Origin: Scandinavium sp036409475
GTDB lineage: Bacteria; Pseudomonadota; Gammaproteobacteria; Enterobacterales; Enterobacteriaceae
DNA: 64,000 nucleotides
Direction of reading: 5' to 3'
Assembly: GCF_036409475.1 (NCBI RefSeq)
Contig: NZ_JAYRCK010000024.1
Coordinates: 28,725-92,724 of the forward strand
The notes under the pieces were generated by a model, which did no database searches, had not been told where the DNA came from, and saw nothing but the letters and a program-made list of their open reading frames with translations. Of this stretch, positions 6,781-15,986 are shown in pieces. A program made the position numbers and the translations under genes. Each line of letters starts with the position of its first letter. Position 1 is the stretch's first letter.

Positions 6781-9108
6781 TTATTTCTTCTTAAGGGCGG
6801 CAGCCAGCGCGTCCATCATGGCGCTGTTGCCTGCTGGCTGAGTTTCACGTCCGCGTGGTTTTGCCGCTTTCGCGGCTGGACGGTTGTTTTGCTCACGTCC
6901 GCCACCGCTGCCACGACGGGAATTCGTGTCGCCAGGTTGTTCGTCCAGACGCATGGTCAACGCGATACGCTTACGTTGCAAATCCACTTCCAGTACTTTC
7001 ACTTTGACGATATCGCCCGCTTTCACCACGGTGTGCGGGTCTTCAACGAACTTGTCCGCCAGTGAAGAGATGTGCACCAGACCATCCTGATGCACGCCGA
7101 TATCGACAAACGCGCCAAAGTTAGTGACGTTGGTCACCGCACCTTCCAGCACCATGCCCGGCAGCAGGTCGTTCATGGTTTCCACGCCGTCGGCAAACTT
7201 CGCGGTTTTGAACTCCGGACGCGGGTCACGGCCCGGTTTTTCCAGCTCTTTGATGATGTCGGTCACGGTCGGCAGGCCGAAGCGCTCATCGGTGAAATCT
7301 ACCGCTTTGATGTTGCGCAGTTCGTTGCCGTTGCCCATCAGGTCTTTCAGCGCCTGCTGAGTGGCTGCCAGAATGCGCTCCACAACAGGATACGCTTCCG
7401 GGTGAACCGTGGAGGCATCGAGCGGGTTATCGCCGTGGTTGATACGCAGGAAGCCCGCACACTGTTCAAACGCTTTTGGCCCCAGACGGCTGACTTTCAG
7501 CAACTGCTGACGGTTCTGGAACTGACCGTTCTCGTCACGCCAGGACACGATATTCTGCGCCATCATGCGAGTCAGGCCTGCGACGCGTGTCAGCAGCGGA
7601 ACGGAAGCCGTATTGAGGTCAACGCCGACGGCGTTCACACAGTCTTCTACCACCGCGTCCAGCTTACGTGCGAGCTGAGTCTGGCTGACATCGTGTTGAT
7701 ACTGGCCCACACCGATGGATTTCGGATCGATTTTCACCAGCTCTGCCAGTGGATCTTGCAAGCGGCGTGCGATAGAGACCGCACCACGAATAGACACGTC
7801 GAGATCCGGGAATTCCAGCGCCGCCAGTTCAGAGGCGGAATAAACTGACGCGCCTGCTTCACTGACGATAACTTTCTGCGCGGTGACTTTCGGGAACTGC
7901 TTCTGCAGGTCGAGGAAGAAACGCTCGGTTTCACGCGAAGCCGTGCCGTTACCAATCGCTACCAGTTCAACATTGTGCTTTTCGCACAGTGCGGCAACCG
8001 CGACAGCGGCTTTTGCTGCCTGGCCGGTGTGAGGATAAATGGTGTCCGTCGCCACCAGTTTGCCGGTGCCATCCACAACGGCGACTTTTACGCCGGTACG
8101 CAGGCCGGGATCGAGGCCCATGGTGGCTTTCAGGCCAGCAGGGGCAGCCATCAGCAAGTCGTGCAGGTTACGGGCGAAGACGTTAATCGCTTCGTCTTCC
8201 GCACGTTCGCGCACGGTGCCCATCAGTTCGGTTTCGAGGTGCATCAGCACCTTGATGCGCCACGTCCAGCTCACCACGCCTTTACGCCAGCTGTCTGCCG
8301 GAGCATTGTTCAGACGCAGACCCAGATGGTCGGTGATGATTTGTTCGCAGTAGCTCTCTTTCGGCGGCTCATCAAACTGCGGATCGGCGTTCAGGGAAAG
8401 CTGCAAAATCCCTTCGTTGCGACCGCGGAACATCGCCAGCGCGCGGTGAGAGGGCACGCCGGAAATCGGTTCGTGATGATCGAAGTAATCGCGGAATTTC
8501 GCGCCTTCTTCCTCTTTGCCGCTGACGACCACGGCCACCAGATGGGCGTTCTTCCAAAGATATTCACGAACTTTCGCCAGCAGCTGCGCGTCTTCAGCAA
8601 AGCGCTCCATCAGAATGTAGCGTGCGCCATCCAGCGCGGCTTTGGTGTCGGCCACGCCGTTATCGGCATTGATAAATTTGGCGGCTTCCGTTTCCGGATC
8701 GTGCGACGGCTCGTTCCACAGCAGATCGGCCAGCGGCTCAAGGCCTGCTTCAATCGCAATCTGCCCGCGGGTGCGGCGCTTCGGTTTGTACGGAAGATAT
8801 AGGTCTTCCAGCTCGGTTTTGCTCAGCGTGCCGTTAATGGCTTTTGCCAGTTCGTCCGTCAGCTTGCCCTGATCGTCAATCGACTTAAGAATCGACTGGC
8901 GACGCTCTTCCAGTTCGCGAAGATAGCCAAGACGAGTCTCCAGATTACGCAGCTGGGTATCGTCCAGCCCGCCGGTGACTTCCTTACGATAACGTGCAAT
9001 AAACGGCACGGTGTTCCCTTCATCAAGCAGACGAACGGCAGCTTCTACCTGTTCGTTTCTGGCCTGAAGTTCACCCGCAATAATGCGGCAGAGCGAATCA
9101 TTCATCAT
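6781..9108 (-). CDS. yhgF: RNA-binding transcription accessory protein Tex (YhgF)
   Basis: Conserved cytoplasmic nucleic-acid-binding protein of 775 aa. It has an N-terminal Tex helical domain, a central YqgF/RNase H-like fold (MGLDPGLRTGVKVAVVDGTG), helix-hairpin-helix modules (about 470-620) and a C-terminal S1 domain (GAVTNVTNFGAFVDIG...DGLVHISS). After the S1 domain comes a low-complexity Arg/Gly/Asn/Lys-rich tail. The start is MMNDS at 9108/9105, as in E. coli; the ATG at 9120 adds four residues. greB is upstream on the same strand. Exact role uncertain; linked to transcription and RNA processing. Confidence 0.94.
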   Translation of the reverse strand: MMNDSLCRIIAGELQARNEQVEAAVRLLDEGNTVPFIARYRKEVTGGLDDTQLRNLETRLGYLRELEERRQSILKSIDDQGKLTDELAKAINGTLSKTELEDLYLPYKPKRRTRGQIAIEAGLEPLADLLWNEPSHDPETEAAKFINADNGVADTKAALDGARYILMERFAEDAQLLAKVREYLWKNAHLVAVVVSGKEEEGAKFRDYFDHHEPISGVPSHRALAMFRGRNEGILQLSLNADPQFDEPPKESYCEQIITDHLGLRLNNAPADSWRKGVVSWTWRIKVLMHLETELMGTVRERAEDEAINVFARNLHDLLMAAPAGLKATMGLDPGLRTGVKVAVVDGTGKLVATDTIYPHTGQAAKAAVAVAALCEKHNVELVAIGNGTASRETERFFLDLQKQFPKVTAQKVIVSEAGASVYSASELAALEFPDLDVSIRGAVSIARRLQDPLAELVKIDPKSIGVGQYQHDVSQTQLARKLDAVVEDCVNAVGVDLNTASVPLLTRVAGLTRMMAQNIVSWRDENGQFQNRQQLLKVSRLGPKAFEQCAGFLRINHGDNPLDASTVHPEAYPVVERILAATQQALKDLMGNGNELRNIKAVDFTDERFGLPTVTDIIKELEKPGRDPRPEFKTAKFADGVETMNDLLPGMVLEGAVTNVTNFGAFVDIGVHQDGLVHISSLADKFVEDPHTVVKAGDIVKVKVLEVDLQRKRIALTMRLDEQPGDTNSRRGSGGGREQNNRPAAKAAKPRGRETQPAGNSAMMDALAAALKKK

Positions 9109-9210
9109 GGCTTTTATCATCTGGTTGTTCGAAAAACAGGGGGATAGTTATACGGATTGACTGATGAAAATGCCAGTTATCCGTGCGCCTATCAGAGTGT
9201 TCCAGGCGAG

Positions 9211-9684
9211 TTATTTGACGTACTCGATCTCGTTGACATACCAGGTCGCCTCGCCGCCAGGCGTCTGCACCAGCGCCAGATCGCCGACTTCTTTTTTCAG
9301 CAGCGCGCGGGCCATTGGAGAATCGATCGAGATGTAATCTTTGCGACCAAAAATCTCGTCATAACCGACAATGCGAAAGCGCTTCACATCGCCGTCGTCA
9401 TTTTCAATTTCGACCCACGCGCCGAAGAACACTTTGCCTTCCTGCTGCGGGGAATAATCGACAATCTTCAGATTTTCCAGGCACTTTGTGAGATAACGTA
9501 CCCGACGGTCAATTTCACGCAGACGCTTTTTGTTGTACTGATAGTCAGCGTTTTCACTGCGATCGCCCAGGCTCGCGGCCCAGGTCACCTTTTTGGTGAC
9601 TTCAGGACGCTCTTCACGCCAGAGGGTGTCCAGCTCTTTTTTTAACTTCTCATACCCTTCTCGGGTGATTAGCGGCGTTTTCAT
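9211..9684 (-). CDS. greB: Transcription elongation factor GreB
   Basis: Enters the RNA polymerase secondary channel and stimulates cleavage of backtracked RNA. The 157 aa show an N-terminal antiparallel coiled coil (about 1-75) with the acidic tip residues (RSENADYQYNKK), then a globular FKBP-like domain ending GGEATWYVNEIEYVK. The longer cleaved-RNA specificity and SENADY motif fit GreB rather than GreA. It is divergent from ompR across about 225 bp. Confidence 0.94.
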   Translation of the reverse strand: MKTPLITREGYEKLKKELDTLWREERPEVTKKVTWAASLGDRSENADYQYNKKRLREIDRRVRYLTKCLENLKIVDYSPQQEGKVFFGAWVEIENDDGDVKRFRIVGYDEIFGRKDYISIDSPMARALLKKEVGDLALVQTPGGEATWYVNEIEYVK

Positions 9685-9910
9685 AGTAATGCTACCTTGT
9701 GACTACCTGCTCTTGCGCACATTTTGCCTCAAAGTCTCAGTGAATTGGCTAAAAAATAGTTTTCTGTGATGAAATGTACAGATAAGCTGCTGTTAAATAT
9801 GCTTTGTAACAATTTAGGCTAGAATTTATACCAGATTTAACTGGAGCGTAGCGTAGGCTTTTTTGAGAATACGCACTCTGATTGTTGCGAATCTTCTGGG
9901 AGTAAAACCA
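9685..9910. promoter_or_regulatory. greB/ompR divergent promoter region
   Basis: 226 bp of AT-rich sequence between divergent greB and ompR. It must contain the ompB promoter(s); I do not assign individual boxes. Confidence 0.5.
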
Positions 9911-10630
9911 ATGCAAGAGAATTATAAGATTCTTGTTGTGGATGACGACATGCGCCTGCGTGCGCTGCTCGAACGTTATCTGACCGAGCAAGGCTTCCAG
10001 GTTCGAAGCGTAGCCAACGCCGAACAGATGGACAGGCTGTTAACCCGTGAATCCTTCCACCTGATGGTGCTGGATTTGATGCTGCCTGGCGAAGATGGCC
10101 TGTCTATTTGCCGCCGCCTGCGTAGCCAGAGCAACCCGATGCCGATCATCATGGTGACGGCGAAAGGGGAAGAAGTTGACCGTATCGTGGGCCTGGAAAT
10201 CGGTGCCGACGACTACATTCCTAAGCCCTTCAACCCTCGTGAACTGTTGGCGCGTATCCGTGCCGTGCTGCGTCGTCAGGCGAACGAACTGCCAGGCGCA
10301 CCTTCGCAGGAAGAAGCGGTTATCGCCTTCGGTAAATTCAAACTGAACCTCGGCACGCGTGAGATGTTCCGTGAAGATGAGCCAATGCCATTGACCAGCG
10401 GTGAGTTCGCGGTCCTCAAGGCGCTGGTCAGCCATCCGCGTGAACCGCTGTCTCGCGACAAGCTGATGAACCTGGCGCGTGGCCGTGAATATTCGGCCAT
10501 GGAGCGTTCCATCGACGTACAAATTTCCCGTCTGCGCCGCATGGTGGAAGAAGATCCTGCGCATCCGCGTTACATTCAGACCGTTTGGGGTCTGGGCTAC
10601 GTGTTCGTGCCGGACGGTTCTAAAGCATGA
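9911..10630 (+). CDS. ompR: Osmolarity response regulator OmpR
   Basis: DNA-binding response regulator controlling porins and other envelope genes in response to EnvZ. The receiver domain has acidic residues D11-D12, the phosphoacceptor D55 in LDLMLPGED and the conserved Lys in PKPF; the C-terminal winged helix spans about 137-239. The start is the ATG at 9911 (239 aa, same as E. coli), with GGGAG upstream; the frame is open from 9863. It overlaps envZ by four bases (ATGA), the usual sign of translational coupling. Confidence 0.98.
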   Translation: MQENYKILVVDDDMRLRALLERYLTEQGFQVRSVANAEQMDRLLTRESFHLMVLDLMLPGEDGLSICRRLRSQSNPMPIIMVTAKGEEVDRIVGLEIGADDYIPKPFNPRELLARIRAVLRRQANELPGAPSQEEAVIAFGKFKLNLGTREMFREDEPMPLTSGEFAVLKALVSHPREPLSRDKLMNLARGREYSAMERSIDVQISRLRRMVEEDPAHPRYIQTVWGLGYVFVPDGSKA

Positions 10631-11979
10631 GGCGAATGCGCTTCTCACCACGAAGTTCATTTGCCCGCACGCTGCTTCTCATCGTCACCCTGCTGTTCGT
10701 CAGCCTGGTGACGACCTATCTTGTGGTGCTGAACTTCGCGATTTTGCCGAGCCTTCAGCAGTTCAATAAGGTTCTGGCCTACGAAGTTCGTATGCTGATG
10801 ACCGACAAGTTGCAGCTTGAAGACGGCACCCAGTTAGTGGTGCCGCCGGCTTTTCGTCGTGAGATTTACCGCGAGCTGGGCATTTCGCTCTACTCCGATG
10901 AAGCAGCGGAAGACGCAGGCTTACGCTGGGCGCAACATTACGAATTCCTTAGCCAGCAGATGGCGCAGCAGCTGGGTGGCCCAACCGAAGTTCGCGTTGA
11001 GGTTAACAAAAGCTCGCCGGTGGTGTGGCTGAAAACCTGGTTGTCACCCAACATCTGGGTGCGCGTTCCGCTGACAGAAATCCATCAGGGCGACTTCTCG
11101 CCGCTGTTCCGCTATACCCTGGCGATTATGCTGTTGGCGATAGGCGGCGCGTGGCTGTTTATCCGAATACAAAACCGACCCCTTGTCGATCTCGAACATG
11201 CTGCCTTGCAGGTCGGGAAAGGCATCATTCCGCCGCCGCTGCGTGAGTATGGCGCGTCGGAGGTGCGGTCGGTCACGCGAGCCTTTAACCATATGGCGGC
11301 AGGCGTGAAACAGCTTGCCGATGACCGTACGTTGTTAATGGCGGGTGTGAGCCATGATTTGCGTACGCCGCTGACCCGCATTCGTCTGGCGACAGAGATG
11401 ATGGGTGAAGAGGACGGCTATCTCGCGGAATCCATCAACAAGGATATCGAAGAGTGTAACGCTATCATCGAGCAGTTCATCGACTACCTGCGCACAGGCC
11501 AGGAGATGCCAATGGAACTGGCAGACCTCAATGCCGTGCTGGGTGAAGTGGTGGCTGCGGAAAGCGGTTACGAGCGTGAGATTGAAACCGAAATGCAGGC
11601 AGGTGAAATTCCTGTGCGGATGCATCCGTTGTCGATCAAACGTGCCGTTGCCAACATGGTGGTGAACGCCGCTCGCTACGGCAATGGCTGGATAAAAGTC
11701 AGCAGCGGCAGCGAACCGAACCGCGTGTGGTTCCAGGTGGAAGACGACGGTCCAGGCATTAAACCTGAACAGCGCAAACACCTGTTCCAGCCGTTCGTTC
11801 GCGGTGACAGCGCACGCAGCACCAGCGGCACAGGCCTGGGTCTGGCGATTGTGCAACGTATTATCGACAACCATAACGGCCTGCTGGAAATTGATACCAG
11901 CGAGCGTGGTGGGCTATTGATTCGTGCGTGGTTGCCGGTGCCGGTTGTACGTACGTCCAGCGGCACCAAAGAGAGTTAA
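10627..11979 (+). CDS. envZ: Osmosensor histidine kinase/phosphatase EnvZ
   Basis: Inner-membrane sensor that phosphorylates and dephosphorylates OmpR. Order: TM1 (about 15-47), periplasmic domain, TM2 (about 160-180), HAMP, DHp domain with the phospho-accepting His in SHDLRTPLTR (near residue 243), then the ATPase domain with N box (MVVNAARYGNG), G1 (DDGPGI) and G2 (GTGLGLAI). 450 aa, as in E. coli. A strong terminator follows, shared with the convergent pckA side. Confidence 0.98.
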   Translation: MRRMRFSPRSSFARTLLLIVTLLFVSLVTTYLVVLNFAILPSLQQFNKVLAYEVRMLMTDKLQLEDGTQLVVPPAFRREIYRELGISLYSDEAAEDAGLRWAQHYEFLSQQMAQQLGGPTEVRVEVNKSSPVVWLKTWLSPNIWVRVPLTEIHQGDFSPLFRYTLAIMLLAIGGAWLFIRIQNRPLVDLEHAALQVGKGIIPPPLREYGASEVRSVTRAFNHMAAGVKQLADDRTLLMAGVSHDLRTPLTRIRLATEMMGEEDGYLAESINKDIEECNAIIEQFIDYLRTGQEMPMELADLNAVLGEVVAAESGYEREIETEMQAGEIPVRMHPLSIKRAVANMVVNAARYGNGWIKVSSGSEPNRVWFQVEDDGPGIKPEQRKHLFQPFVRGDSARSTSGTGLGLAIVQRIIDNHNGLLEIDTSERGGLLIRAWLPVPVVRTSSGTKES

Positions 11980-11985
11980 AAAAAT

Positions 11986-12018
11986 GCCCGTTGCAGAGAA
12001 TGATGCAACGGGCTTTTT
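11986..12018 (+). terminator. Terminator of ompR-envZ
   Basis: GCCCGTTGCA (11986-11995) pairs perfectly with TGCAACGGGC (12004-12013), followed by TTTTTG. An A-run precedes it, so it may work in both directions. Confidence 0.9.
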
Positions 12019-12022
12019 GTTT

Positions 12023-12117
12023 TGTGCGGTCTGATGCCCTCACCCCGACCCTCTCCCACAGGGCGAGGGAGCAAACACTAAAAACCTTCTCCGAAGAGAA
12101 GGTTTTGCAGTTTACCT
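12023..12117 (-). repeat. 95-bp dispersed repeat, copy 1 (pckA 3' end)
   Basis: Matches 48503-48597 with about six differences by my count. It contains CCCTCxCCC...GGGCGAGGG complementary arms and an 11-bp hairpin. Read on the minus strand its end AGGTAAACTGC gives pckA its last Arg codon and stop codon, then the hairpin. See findings. Confidence 0.85.
12079..12106 (-). terminator. Terminator of pckA, inside the repeat
   Basis: An 11-bp perfect stem (12096-12106 with 12081-12091), loop UUCG closed by C-G on the minus-strand RNA, then UUUUUAG. Its first base lies five nucleotides after the pckA stop codon. Confidence 0.85.
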
Positions 12118-13728
12118 CGGTCCAGCCTCAACCAATGCCGCACCCGCAGGGGTGTCGGTGTACTTCTCAAAGTTTTCCACAAACAGTTTTGCCAGCGTTT
12201 CTGCTTTTTCCTGCCACTGTTCTGGGGATGCGTAGGTGTTACGCGGGTCCAGAATGTGTGTGTCCACGCCCGGCAATTCGGTCGGGATTTGCAGGTCAAA
12301 CATCGGCAGGGTGAAGGTTTCGGCTTCATCCAGCGAACCGTCAAGGATAGCGTCGATAATCGCACGGGTATCTTTGATAGAGATGCGCTTGCCAGTTCCG
12401 TTCCAGCCAGTGTTCACCAGATAAGCCTGCGCGCCAGAAGCCTGCATGCGTTTCACCAGCACCTCAGCGTACTGGGTTGGGTGCAGCGACAGGAACGCCG
12501 CGCCGAAACAAGCAGAGAAGGTTGGCGTTGGCTCGGTGACGCCGCGCTCGGTGCCTGCCAGTTTCGCTGTGAAGCCAGAAAGGAAGTGATACTGCGTCTG
12601 GTTCGCCGTCAGGCGGGAAACCGGCGGCAACACACCGAAGGCGTCAGCGGTCAGGAAAATCACCTTCGTAGCATGACCGGCTTTCGACACTGGCTTAACG
12701 ATGTTGTCGATGTGGTAAATCGGGTAGGAGACACGGGTGTTTTCGGTCTTCGACGCATCGTCAAAATCGATGCTGCCATCGGCACGTACGGTGACGTTTT
12801 CCAGCAGCGCATCACGACGGATCGCGTGGAAGATGTCCGGTTCGGCTTCTTCAGACAGACGAATCGTCTTCGCGTAGCAGCCGCCTTCAAAGTTAAACAC
12901 GCCGTCATCATCCCAACCGTGTTCGTCATCGCCAATTAAGCGGCGTTTCGGGTCGGTGGACAGGGTGGTTTTGCCGGTACCCGACAGGCCGAAGAACACC
13001 GCCACATCGCCTTTTTCGCCGACGTTCGCTGAACAGTGCATCGAAGCAATGCCTTTCAGCGGCAGCAGGTAGTTCATGATGGAGAACATCCCTTTCTTCA
13101 TTTCGCCGCCGTACCAGGTGCCGCCAATCAGCTGGACACGCTCGGTCAGGTTAAACGCCACGAAGTTTTCAGAGTTCAGGCCCTGTTCTTTCCACTGCGG
13201 GTTGGTGCACTTCGCGCCGTTCATCACCACGAAATCAGGCTTGAAGGTCGCCAGCTCTTCGTCGGTTGGGCGAATGAACATATTTTTCACGAAGTGGGCC
13301 TGCCATGCCACTTCAGTGATAAAGCGCACGCACAGGCGGGTGTCGGCGTTGGCGCCGCAGTAAGCGTCGATAATAAACAGGCGCTTACCAGAAAGTTGAT
13401 GGGTAACGAGTTTCTTCAGATGCTGCCAGGTTTCGGGGGAGAGCGCTTTATTGTCGTTCTTACCCTTACCTTTATCTGCCCACCACACGGTGTCGCGGGT
13501 GGTGTCGTCACGGACAATGTACTTATCTTTCGGCGAACGGCCGGTAAAGATACCGGTGTTGACATTGATAGCACCAAGATTCGTCAACACGCCTCGCTCG
13601 TACCCTTCCAGATTGGGGTTGAGCTCTTCCTGATACAGAGTGTCGTAATCGGGGTTGTAGACGATATCCTGAACGTCATTGATACCATAAGCCTTGAGAT
13701 CCTGCGGGGTAATACCATTAACACGCAT
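12112..13728 (-). CDS. pckA: Phosphoenolpyruvate carboxykinase (ATP)
   Basis: Gluconeogenic enzyme converting oxaloacetate and ATP to phosphoenolpyruvate, CO2 and ADP in the cytoplasm. The P-loop GLSGTGKTT and the following metal-site sequence DDEHGWDDDGVFNFEGGCYAK are intact. 538 aa, about two fewer than E. coli; the protein ends ALVEAGPR because the last Arg codon and stop come from the dispersed repeat at 12023-12117. A CRP-type palindrome lies about 220 bases upstream, fitting catabolite control. Confidence 0.97.
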   Translation of the reverse strand: MRVNGITPQDLKAYGINDVQDIVYNPDYDTLYQEELNPNLEGYERGVLTNLGAINVNTGIFTGRSPKDKYIVRDDTTRDTVWWADKGKGKNDNKALSPETWQHLKKLVTHQLSGKRLFIIDAYCGANADTRLCVRFITEVAWQAHFVKNMFIRPTDEELATFKPDFVVMNGAKCTNPQWKEQGLNSENFVAFNLTERVQLIGGTWYGGEMKKGMFSIMNYLLPLKGIASMHCSANVGEKGDVAVFFGLSGTGKTTLSTDPKRRLIGDDEHGWDDDGVFNFEGGCYAKTIRLSEEAEPDIFHAIRRDALLENVTVRADGSIDFDDASKTENTRVSYPIYHIDNIVKPVSKAGHATKVIFLTADAFGVLPPVSRLTANQTQYHFLSGFTAKLAGTERGVTEPTPTFSACFGAAFLSLHPTQYAEVLVKRMQASGAQAYLVNTGWNGTGKRISIKDTRAIIDAILDGSLDEAETFTLPMFDLQIPTELPGVDTHILDPRNTYASPEQWQEKAETLAKLFVENFEKYTDTPAGAALVEAGPR

Positions 13729-14102
13729 ATCACTGCTCCTTAGCCAAATGTTCTGCTAATGATTGTAGGGTTTTTCAGAGGTTTCTTACCGCGACGAGGC
13801 TCATAGAATTGCGTATCCGGACTGATGTCAAACTAACGGAAAACACGGTGACTCCTGTCACGAGGCGAGACAGATTATGGCAGGAAACGTTTTTGAATGG
13901 GGGGAAATGTTCTTAAACGGTTAACGAATGGTTTAATGAACTGATGGAATGTGAATGTAATCGCATTCCTGAAAGAAAATGACGAAAGCGTTACAGCAAA
14001 AATCGATTCACTTCGCGGCTGGTATTCTGAAAAGCGTGATCAAGGCGTGCGCATTTTTTAAGCGTGAACGACAATACGGCTTTCTCTGACAGGGTGGTTG
14101 CT
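13729..14102. promoter_or_regulatory. pckA/yhgE divergent promoter region
   Basis: About 375 bp between divergent genes. It contains the CRP-like palindrome at 13946-13969; the rest shows no ORF I would support. Confidence 0.55.
13946..13969 (-). promoter_or_regulatory. CRP-binding site upstream of pckA
   Basis: TGTGA-N6-TCGCA core (13950-13965) inside a palindrome with GGAAT and ATTCC flanks. It is close to the CRP consensus TGTGA-N6-TCACA. pckA is cAMP-CRP regulated in E. coli. Confidence 0.75.
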
Positions 14103-15851
14103 ATGGAAAACAGGATTTCGCAGGTGGCCCGCGCGAGCGTGGTGGGAGTGGGTGCGTTGCTGGGTGGGCTTTTTTACTTTATTGCCCGCTATTACCAGTT
14201 CCCGCACGGTATTGACGATAACTTGTGGTATTTGGCTATGACCGTGATGGCGGTGCCTCCGGTGGTGATGGTGGCGACCGTTTTCACCGCGACTCGCCGT
14301 TCGCTTGTACAACGACTGACGGGAGTGATGAGCGTTGCGGTGTTACTGCTGTTGTTCACGGTTGTCGCCAGCTGGTACGACAATCTGGCAGGGTTGGAAA
14401 AGTGGGATTTGCAGCCGTGGTGGCTTGGCTTTGGCGCACAGTTGATGCTGATTGGCTTGCTGGCCTTACCCTGGCTGCAATGGCGGTTTGAATCCTCAGA
14501 CGAACCGGCGTTCTATCACGCATTTTATCGCCGCTGTTGGGACAACGGGTTAACGATGCTGATGGTTGGCATCGCGGTGGGTCTGTTCTGGCTCATCATG
14601 CTGCTCTGGGCGAAGCTGTTCCAGATGATCAATATTGAACTGTTTTACAAAGCCTTTTTTGAAACGGGCTGGTTTTTTGCCGTGACAACGGGTGTGATTG
14701 CCTCCGCCATCGTGCTGCTTGCCCGCAGTCAGGAGAAGAAAGTGAAGGCGGTGCAAAATCTGCTGACACTGGTCGCCAGTGGCTTCCTGCCGCTCATCTC
14801 ACTGCTGGTTTTGCTCTTCCTGCTGGCGTTGCCGTTTGTTGGCCTGAGCACACTGTCACACCGGATCTCTGCGGCAGGGCTGCTCAACTGCCTGGCGCTG
14901 GTTTCGCTGATGCTCATCGTGGTGGTCTGGCGCCCTGAACGCGCTCAACTGCGTTACCCGGCGGCACTGCGTTATCTGGTATCAGCGGCGATAGTCGTTC
15001 TGCCTGTTTATGGCTTTATCGCAGCCTGGGCGCTGTGGCTTCGCATCGATCAGTATGGCTGGACACCGGAGCGCCTGTACGGCGTGATGGTCACAGGGAT
15101 CACGGTTATCTGGTCGCTCGGCTACTGCGCTAGCCTGCTGTTCAGCCGTCAGGAGCCGCTTCGCCTGCAAGGCAAAGTGACGCCCACTGTTTTTTTGGTC
15201 GTCCTTGCGCTGTTGGTTTTGCTGCGCACGCCACTGCTGGATGTCTCGAAGATTAGCGTGGACGATCAGATGGCTCGCTATCAGGCCGGAACGATCACTG
15301 CGGATCAGGTGAGCTTGTATCTCTTCAGTCAGGCTGGGGAACCAGGGCGTAAGGCGCTCATCGCCTTGCAAAAAGACGAGAAGTTTATGGCGGACCTGCA
15401 ACGCAAACGTGAGCTCACCATGCTGCTTACCCCACGCGGGCAAGACAATGCGGTGCTCGATAAAGCCGAGTTAAAAGAAATGATTGCCGTCGCACCGGGC
15501 ATGCCATTACCGGACGATGGTTTCTGGAAGGCACTGGGCGCTGATAACTACTCTGCACAGGGCTGCCTGGTGACGAAAGACGATTGTCTGCTGGTGGCGC
15601 AGGATCTCAACGGAGATGGAAAACCAGAGTGGATCTTGTTCCAGTTTACCGAGAACAACGCTGGCGTTTATTCCCGAGATGAACAAAGTGCCTGGAAACG
15701 GGTTGGCTACTCGCGACAATGGCCTAAAGCCTTAACGAAGGCGGAAGTGCTCAGGGCGCTGGATCAGAAAAAAGTCATGCCACTGAAGAAAGACTGGGAC
15801 GATATGTCGATATTTGGCGAACGGCTCGGGATTGATTACATGAGCAATTAA
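14103..15851 (+). CDS. yhgE: Inner membrane protein YhgE
   Basis: Polytopic membrane protein (about ten hydrophobic helices over residues 12-380) with a soluble C-terminal part. By position and type it is YhgE, which I recall as DUF4153-like; function unknown. The C-terminal region has LNGDGKPEW, like a calcium-binding or VCBS-type loop (inference). Start choice is uncertain: ATG at 14103 gives 582 aa, nearest to E. coli's 574, with GGGTGG before it; a GTG at 14064 in frame would give 595 aa. A strong terminator follows at 15864. Confidence 0.8.
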   Translation: MENRISQVARASVVGVGALLGGLFYFIARYYQFPHGIDDNLWYLAMTVMAVPPVVMVATVFTATRRSLVQRLTGVMSVAVLLLLFTVVASWYDNLAGLEKWDLQPWWLGFGAQLMLIGLLALPWLQWRFESSDEPAFYHAFYRRCWDNGLTMLMVGIAVGLFWLIMLLWAKLFQMINIELFYKAFFETGWFFAVTTGVIASAIVLLARSQEKKVKAVQNLLTLVASGFLPLISLLVLLFLLALPFVGLSTLSHRISAAGLLNCLALVSLMLIVVVWRPERAQLRYPAALRYLVSAAIVVLPVYGFIAAWALWLRIDQYGWTPERLYGVMVTGITVIWSLGYCASLLFSRQEPLRLQGKVTPTVFLVVLALLVLLRTPLLDVSKISVDDQMARYQAGTITADQVSLYLFSQAGEPGRKALIALQKDEKFMADLQRKRELTMLLTPRGQDNAVLDKAELKEMIAVAPGMPLPDDGFWKALGADNYSAQGCLVTKDDCLLVAQDLNGDGKPEWILFQFTENNAGVYSRDEQSAWKRVGYSRQWPKALTKAEVLRALDQKKVMPLKKDWDDMSIFGERLGIDYMSN

Positions 15852-15863
15852 TGGTTCTACACT

Positions 15864-15894
15864 AAGCTCCCCAATGAACCGGGGAGCTTTTTTG
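15864..15894 (+). terminator. Terminator of yhgE
   Basis: AAGCTCCCC (15864-15872) pairs with GGGGAGCTT (15881-15889), followed by TTTTT. Confidence 0.9.
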
Positions 15895-15897
15895 TAT

Positions 15898-15984
15898 TGC
15901 CCGGCGGCGCTATGCTTGCCAGGCCTACAAGCCCAAAGCGTGTGGTAGGCCGGATCAGCGCTAGCGCCATCCGGCATTTCGCCC
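15898..15984. repeat. BIME (paired REP units) between yhgE and hslO
   Basis: Two inverted REP-like units: GCCCGGCGGCGCTATGCTTG...AGGCCTAC and GTAGGCCGGATCAGCGCTAG...CCATCCGGC. They sit at the 3' ends of convergent genes. Confidence 0.85.
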
Positions 15985-15986
15985 AA

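Noticed and set aside
7072..7848. 258-aa plus-strand ORF opposite tex, and similar long ones at 7975-8802
   Set aside because: Antisense shadows of tex; no recognisable domain.
14064..14102. GTG start for yhgE at 14064
   Set aside because: Weak ribosome site and a longer protein than the family; ATG at 14103 is preferred, though it is not certain.
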